Source: Sphingomonas sp. BAUL-RG-20F-R05-02 (GTDB taxonomy: Bacteria; Pseudomonadota; Alphaproteobacteria; Sphingomonadales; Sphingomonadaceae). From it: a DNA stretch of 64,000 nt. Shown one piece after another: positions 58,980 to 64,000 of this stretch. Where the stretch lies: positions 682,001-746,000 of the forward strand of contig NZ_JAKNQH010000001.1 in assembly GCF_022662305.1 (NCBI RefSeq). The letters run 5' to 3'. How positions within the stretch are numbered: position 1 is the first letter of the stretch; each line of letters starts with the position of its first letter. Under the pieces are notes generated by a model. That model did no database searches and was not told where the DNA came from. It saw only the letters and a list, made by a program, of their open reading frames with translations. A program made the position numbers and the translations under genes.

Positions 58980-59919
58980 CTCTAATCCCCTGCCCGGCCC
59001 GTCACGCCCCAAGGTCGCGCTCATTACAGGGCCGACCGCAAGCGGCAAGTCCGCGCTCGCGCTCGCCTTGGCAGAACGGCACGACGGTGTCGTCATCAAC
59101 GCGGATAGCGCGCAGGTTTATGCCGACCTGCGTGTCGTTTCCGCGCGCCCATCGATCGCGGAGGAAGCCCGCGCGCCGCACCGGCTGTTCGGCCATGTCG
59201 ACGGCGCTGATGCCGACTATTCCGCGCCACGCTGGGCGGAGGAGGCAGCAGCGGAGATCGACACGGCGCACCAAGCGGGCAAGCTGCCGATCTTGGTCGG
59301 CGGCACCGGACTGTACCTGCGCACCTTGCTCGACGGGATCGCGCCAATCCCCCCGATCGACCCAGCGGTTCGCGAGGAGGTGCGCGCGATGCCGGCGACG
59401 CGGAATCACGCGCAGCTGGCGCTGCTCGACCCAGTGATGGCGGCTGAGCTCAACCCCGCCGACACCACCCGCGTCGGCCGCGCACTGGAGGTGGTGCGAT
59501 CGACCGGCCGTTCGATCGCGGACTGGCGCGCGGCAACGACCGGCGGGATCGGAGCGCGGATCGACGTCGCCGCGCTGGTGCTGCTGCCCGACCGCGCATG
59601 GCTGCACGCGCGGATCGACGCCCGCTTCGAGATGATCGCGCACGAGGGAATCGATGAAGTCGCCGCGTTGCTCGCGCGGACAGAGATCCCGCCACAAGCG
59701 CCTGTGCGACGTGCGATTGGCGTGACCGAGATCGCGCGGCTGATCGCGGGTGAGATCGATGCCCGTGCCGCCGCCGAAGCGGGCGCGACCGCCACCCGCC
59801 AATACGCCAAGCGGCAATATACGTGGTTCCGAAATCAGCCGCCCGCCACATGGCTGCGCATCGACGAGACAGAAACAATCCAGCAACTGCCGCTAATAGC
59901 AACTTTGTTACGCATGTAA
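58972..59919 (+). CDS. miaA: tRNA dimethylallyltransferase MiaA
   Basis: 315 residues from the ATG at 58972; no other start codon exists before the P-loop. The P-loop is [16 protein letters not shown] (residues 20-35), followed by [20 protein letters not shown] and the D-x-HxxG-type substrate-binding residues. It adds a dimethylallyl group to A37 of tRNAs that read U-starting codons. Its end (59917-59919) overlaps the palindrome ahead of ilvB. The gene is divergent from serB with overlapping start codons. Confidence 0.96.
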   Translation: MNISNPLPGPSRPKVALITGPTASGKSALALALAERHDGVVINADSAQVYADLRVVSARPSIAEEARAPHRLFGHVDGADADYSAPRWAEEAAAEIDTAHQAGKLPILVGGTGLYLRTLLDGIAPIPPIDPAVREEVRAMPATRNHAQLALLDPVMAAELNPADTTRVGRALEVVRSTGRSIADWRAATTGGIGARIDVAALVLLPDRAWLHARIDARFEMIAHEGIDEVAALLARTEIPPQAPVRRAIGVTEIARLIAGEIDARAAAEAGATATRQYAKRQYTWFRNQPPATWLRIDETETIQQLPLIATLLRM

Positions 59920-59929
59920 CGGTTGACGC
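59907..59929 (+). promoter_or_regulatory. Palindrome and possible promoter ahead of ilvB
   Basis: GTTAC and GTAAC (59907-59920) form a 5-base inverted repeat with a 4-base spacer that overlaps the end of miaA. A TTGACG (59923-59928) follows, matching a -35 element, with a weak candidate -10 (TAGCAG near 59946) 17 bases later. The ilvB start is 68 bases further on, but I see no leader peptide or attenuator. Control by a leucine-responsive regulator is possible but unproven. Confidence 0.35.
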
Positions 59930-59996
59930 GAATGTTTCATGCGGTTAGCAGCGCCGCTCCGATACTGCTATGCGGTGCCGCGCAAGGAGACCTGCC

Positions 59997-61754
59997 GTGA
60001 CAGAGAAAAGTGGAGCCGACATCCTGATCGAGACGCTGTGCGATCTCGGCGTGGACGTCGTATTCGGCTATCCCGGTGGCGCGGTGCTGCCGATCTACGA
60101 CGCGATGTTCCGTTCGGGGAAGATCAGGCACATCCTGGTCCGCCACGAACAGGCGGCGACGCACGCGGCCGAGGGTTACGCCCGCTCGACCGGAAAACCC
60201 GGCGTGGTGCTGGTCACCTCGGGGCCGGGCGCGACCAACGCCGTCACCGGCATCACCGATGCGCTGATGGATTCGATCCCGATGGTGGTCCTGACCGGTC
60301 AGGTGCCGACCACGCTGATCGGCACCGACGCGTTTCAGGAGGCTGATACCGTCGGCATCACGCGCCACTGTTCGAAGCACAACTATCTGGTGAAGGACCC
60401 CGCCAAGCTCGCGGATACGGTGAAAGAGGCGTTCCATATCGCCACCTCCGGGCGGCCCGGCCCGGTGGTGGTCGATATCCCCAAGGACGTGCAGGTCGCC
60501 TCTGCGCGCTATACCCGCACCGGGCCGGTGCCCTCCACGATCGTCCACAAGACGTATCGCCCGCAGGTGAAGGCCGATCAGGCGTTGATTGAGCAGGCGG
60601 TCGACATGCTGGCGGCGGCGGAACGGCCGGTGCTGTACACAGGCGGCGGCATCATCAACGCAGGGCCGCAGGCGAGCCAATTGCTGCGCGAGCTTGTGCG
60701 GATCACCGGCGCGCCCGTTACCTCGACGCTGATGGGTCTGGGCGCGCTGCCGGCTTCCGCGCCGGAGTGGCTGGGGATGCTCGGCATGCACGGCACCTAC
60801 GAGGCCAATCACGCCATGCATCAGGCCGATCTGATCGTCTGCCTCGGCGCGCGCTTCGATGACCGGGTGACCGGACGGCTCGATGCATTCAGCCCCAACA
60901 GCCGCAAGGTTCATGTCGATATCGATCGTTCGTCGATCAACAAGAACGTTCGGGTCGATCTGCCGATCGTCGCCGATGTCGGCCGTGCTCTCGAGGATAT
61001 GGTGCGCGTGTTCAAGGCGCGTCAGCATCCCAAACCCGATCTGACCGCGTGGTGGGAACGGATCGCGGAATGGCGCGCGGTGAAGAGCCTGTCGTACCCG
61101 CCCTCGATCGAGGAGATCATGCCGCAGCGTGCCGTGCGTGCATTGTGGGAAGCGACGCGTGCGCGCAACCCGATCATCACCACCGAAGTCGGCCAACATC
61201 AGATGTGGGCGGCGCAGCACTTTGATTTCGAGGCACCCAACAAGTGGCTGACCAGTGGTGGCCTCGGCACGATGGGCTACGGCCTGCCGGCCGCGATCGG
61301 CGCGCAACTCGGCAATCCGGGTGCGCTGGTGATCGACATTGCCGGCGAAGCCTCGATCCAGATGAACATTCAGGAGCTTGCCACCGCCACGCAATACCGG
61401 TTGCCGGTCAAGATCTTCATCCTCAACAACCAGTATATGGGGATGGTCCGCCAGTGGCAGGAGCTGACCTACTCAAGCCGCTATTCGGAAAGCTATTCGG
61501 ATGCCCTGCCCGATTTCGTCAAATTGGGTGAGGCATATGGCTGGAAGGGTATCCTGATCGAAGGGCCGGACCAGTTGGAGAGCGGCATCGCCGACATGCT
61601 CGCCCATGACGGGCCGGTAATCGTCGATTGCCGGATAGCACAGCTCACCAACTGCTTCCCGATGATCCCGAGCGGGGCCGCGCATACCGACATGCTGCTC
61701 TATTCGAGCGAAGTGTCGGGCGAGATGGACGACAGCGCGAGGGCACTGGTGTGA
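59997..61754 (+). CDS. ilvB: Acetolactate synthase large subunit
   Basis: 585 residues from a GTG with AAGGAGA seven bases upstream, an ideal site. The N-terminal ThDP pyrimidine domain begins SGADILIETLCDLGVDVVFG and contains the RHEQAATHAAEGYAR glutamate region. The C-terminal ThDP site reads DIAGEASIQMN with Glu where many enzymes have Asp in the GDxS motif. The enzyme condenses pyruvate for valine, leucine and isoleucine synthesis. ilvN follows after 8 bases, so the two subunits are translated together. Confidence 0.97.
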   Translation: MTEKSGADILIETLCDLGVDVVFGYPGGAVLPIYDAMFRSGKIRHILVRHEQAATHAAEGYARSTGKPGVVLVTSGPGATNAVTGITDALMDSIPMVVLTGQVPTTLIGTDAFQEADTVGITRHCSKHNYLVKDPAKLADTVKEAFHIATSGRPGPVVVDIPKDVQVASARYTRTGPVPSTIVHKTYRPQVKADQALIEQAVDMLAAAERPVLYTGGGIINAGPQASQLLRELVRITGAPVTSTLMGLGALPASAPEWLGMLGMHGTYEANHAMHQADLIVCLGARFDDRVTGRLDAFSPNSRKVHVDIDRSSINKNVRVDLPIVADVGRALEDMVRVFKARQHPKPDLTAWWERIAEWRAVKSLSYPPSIEEIMPQRAVRALWEATRARNPIITTEVGQHQMWAAQHFDFEAPNKWLTSGGLGTMGYGLPAAIGAQLGNPGALVIDIAGEASIQMNIQELATATQYRLPVKIFILNNQYMGMVRQWQELTYSSRYSESYSDALPDFVKLGEAYGWKGILIEGPDQLESGIADMLAHDGPVIVDCRIAQLTNCFPMIPSGAAHTDMLLYSSEVSGEMDDSARALV

Positions 61755-61762
61755 GAGACGAC

Positions 61763-62278
61763 ATGCACATCCAGCAGCAGATCGCCGAACGGCACACGCT
61801 CGCGGTGATCGTCGATAACGAGCCGGGCATTCTCGCCCGGATCGCCGGCCTGTTCACCGCGCGCGGCTATAATATCGAGAGCCTGACGGTTTCCGAGATT
61901 ACCGACGACAAGTCGGTCAGTCGCATCACCATCGTGACGTCGGCCAGCCCGCCGGTGCTCGAACAGATCGTGGCGCAGCTCGATCGGCTGGTGCCGGTGC
62001 ACAAGGTCCGCGACCTGACCGCCGAGGGCAATCACGTCGAGCGTGAACTTGCGCTCATCAAGGTGATCGGCACCGGCGACCAGCGCATCGAGGCGTTGCG
62101 CCTCGCCGAAGTGTACCGCGCGCGGGTGGTCGATGCCACGATCTCCAGCTTCGTCTTCGAAGTGACCGGCGGGATCGCCAAGATCGACAAGTTCGTCGAG
62201 CTGATGGCGGAAGTCGGCCTGATCGAGGTCGCGCGCACCGGCATCGTCGCGATCTCGCGCGGGCGCGAGGCCGCCTGA
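61763..62278 (+). CDS. ilvN: Acetolactate synthase small (regulatory) subunit
   Basis: 171 residues from the ATG at 61763; a GTG at 61751 overlapping the ilvB stop would add four residues. The N-terminal ACT domain HTLAVIVDNEPGILARIAGL and the downstream FTARGYNIESLTVSEITDD are diagnostic. It binds valine for feedback control and activates the large subunit. A second ACT-like half occupies residues 80-165. The gene is followed by a 105-base gap with REP-like hairpins before ilvC. Confidence 0.96.
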   Translation: MHIQQQIAERHTLAVIVDNEPGILARIAGLFTARGYNIESLTVSEITDDKSVSRITIVTSASPPVLEQIVAQLDRLVPVHKVRDLTAEGNHVERELALIKVIGTGDQRIEALRLAEVYRARVVDATISSFVFEVTGGIAKIDKFVELMAEVGLIEVARTGIVAISRGREAA

Positions 62279-63403
<1,125 letters not shown>

Positions 63404-63408
63404 TCTCC

Positions 63409-63439
63409 GCGCCGGGTCGCCGTCGTGGCGACCCGGCGC
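63409..63439 (+). terminator. Hairpin terminator after ilvC
   Basis: A perfect 13-base GC-rich stem with a 5-base GTCGT loop starts six bases after the ilvC stop. It is followed by TTCGATT, a weak T run. The stem strength and position strongly suggest the end of the ilvB-ilvN-ilvC transcript. Confidence 0.75.
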
Positions 63440-63576
63440 TTCGATTGTGAAGCCTGCGGGCAGCGGCGCAATCGCCACAAACGGGGTACCTGCGAAACGA
63501 TCGGTTGCGGACTCTGGCTTTGACGGGCACGTTCCGCTCGCCCAAGGCTCGCGCACCTCAACAGGAGACCTTCGTG

Positions 63577-64000
63577 ATGCGCCGTTTCATTCTTGCCGCC
63601 TCGCTTGCCGCCGCCGCCGTCGCGGTGCCACTGACCGCGCAGATGCACCGCCCCGACATGCTGCACGGTGCCGGTGCACCCACTGACGTCAAGGCCGGCA
63701 CCTATGCGGTCGAGTCGGGCCATACCCAGGTCGCGTTCAGCGTCAGCCACATGGGCATCTCGCCCTTCGCCGGCTGGTTCTCGGGCGCAAGCGGCTCGAT
63801 GAAGCTGGACCCGGCCCATCTTGACGCCACCACGCTTAGCGTCTCGATCCCCGTCGACAGCGTGCAGACCACCAGCGGCAAGCTGGTCGAGGAACTCAAG
63901 AGCGCCGACTGGCTCGACGCCGGCAAGTATCCGACCGCGACCTTCCGCTCGACCAAGGTGACCGCGCTCGGCCCCGACGCCGCACGCATCGAGGGCCAGC
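63577..64000 (+). CDS. YceI family exported protein, 5' part
   Basis: 141 complete codons run off the window end. A signal peptide (MRRFILAASLAAAAVAVPLTA) is followed by YceI-domain residues: AGTYAVESGHTQVAFSVSHM and SPFAGWFSGASGSMKLDP at the start, then LDATTLSVSIPVDSVQTT and SADWLDAGKYPTATFRSTKV. The family is a lipocalin-like fold that binds isoprenoid lipids in the periplasm. AGGAGA lies nine bases before the ATG. The gene follows ilvC after 173 bases on the same strand. Confidence 0.92.
   Translation, partial: MRRFILAASLAAAAVAVPLTAQMHRPDMLHGAGAPTDVKAGTYAVESGHTQVAFSVSHMGISPFAGWFSGASGSMKLDPAHLDATTLSVSIPVDSVQTTSGKLVEELKSADWLDAGKYPTATFRSTKVTALGPDAARIEGQ

Overview
The window is GC-rich, densely packed chromosomal DNA from an alphaproteobacterium, most likely a member of the Sphingomonadaceae. 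That assignment is inferred from overall protein similarity, the tig/clpP/clpX and lon/hupB arrangements, the CtrA-type TTAA-N7-TTAAC site and the general gene content; no 16S gene is present, so the genus is not proven. Genes are tightly arrayed, often with ATGA or GTGA stop/start overlaps. I see no prophage, insertion sequence, CRISPR array or plasmid-like block. Most genes are housekeeping or secretion functions.

Layout. 1-16.3 kb: the 3' end of mfd, rmuC, def/recR divergent from fmt/truA, a 23S rRNA methyltransferase-like gene, the fused NAD(P)HX repair enzyme, a small lipoprotein, ilvD, ispE, ETF-ubiquinone oxidoreductase, a degenerate uracil-DNA glycosylase-like gene coupled to a soluble lytic transglycosylase, and moaB. 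A tRNA-His follows. 16.5-27.8 kb: a complete type II secretion operon (gspC to gspN) on the minus strand. 27.9-31.6 kb: a prolyl-4-hydroxylase-like dioxygenase and an exported GH115 alpha-glucuronidase, a plausible secretion substrate. 31.6-42.3 kb: a proteostasis block with tRNA-Val, hupB, lon, an M1 peptidase, a decayed methyltransferase pseudogene, clpX, clpP, a family 2 glycosyltransferase, trigger factor with a striking His-rich and Lys/Ala-rich tail, and tRNA-Leu. 42.4-47.5 kb: two tiny coupled genes and the gatC-gatA-(61 aa ORF)-gatB-cyclophilin-exported protein operon. 47.6-51.5 kb: a DUF3089 hydrolase, ruvX, and a CtrA-box-preceded pair encoding a small membrane protein and a multi-pass chemoreceptor. 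51.9-54.1 kb: pyrB with a catalytically dead dihydroorotase homologue. 54.2-58.0 kb: a ParA / ribbon-helix-helix / TPR-SPOR operon divergent from a Sel1-SPOR gene. 58.1-64.0 kb: serB and miaA with overlapping divergent starts, then ilvB-ilvN-ilvC ending in a strong hairpin, and the start of an exported YceI-family gene.

Functional links. ilvD, ilvB, ilvN and ilvC together cover most of valine/isoleucine synthesis. fmt and def act on opposite ends of the N-formyl-methionine cycle. clpX, clpP, lon and trigger factor form a protein quality-control group, with RpoH-like promoters suggested ahead of lon and clpP. The best candidates for something under-described are the ParA/RHH/SPOR cluster (possible positioning of septal cell-wall factors), the chemoreceptor pair under a CtrA box, and the metal-binding-like trigger factor tail.
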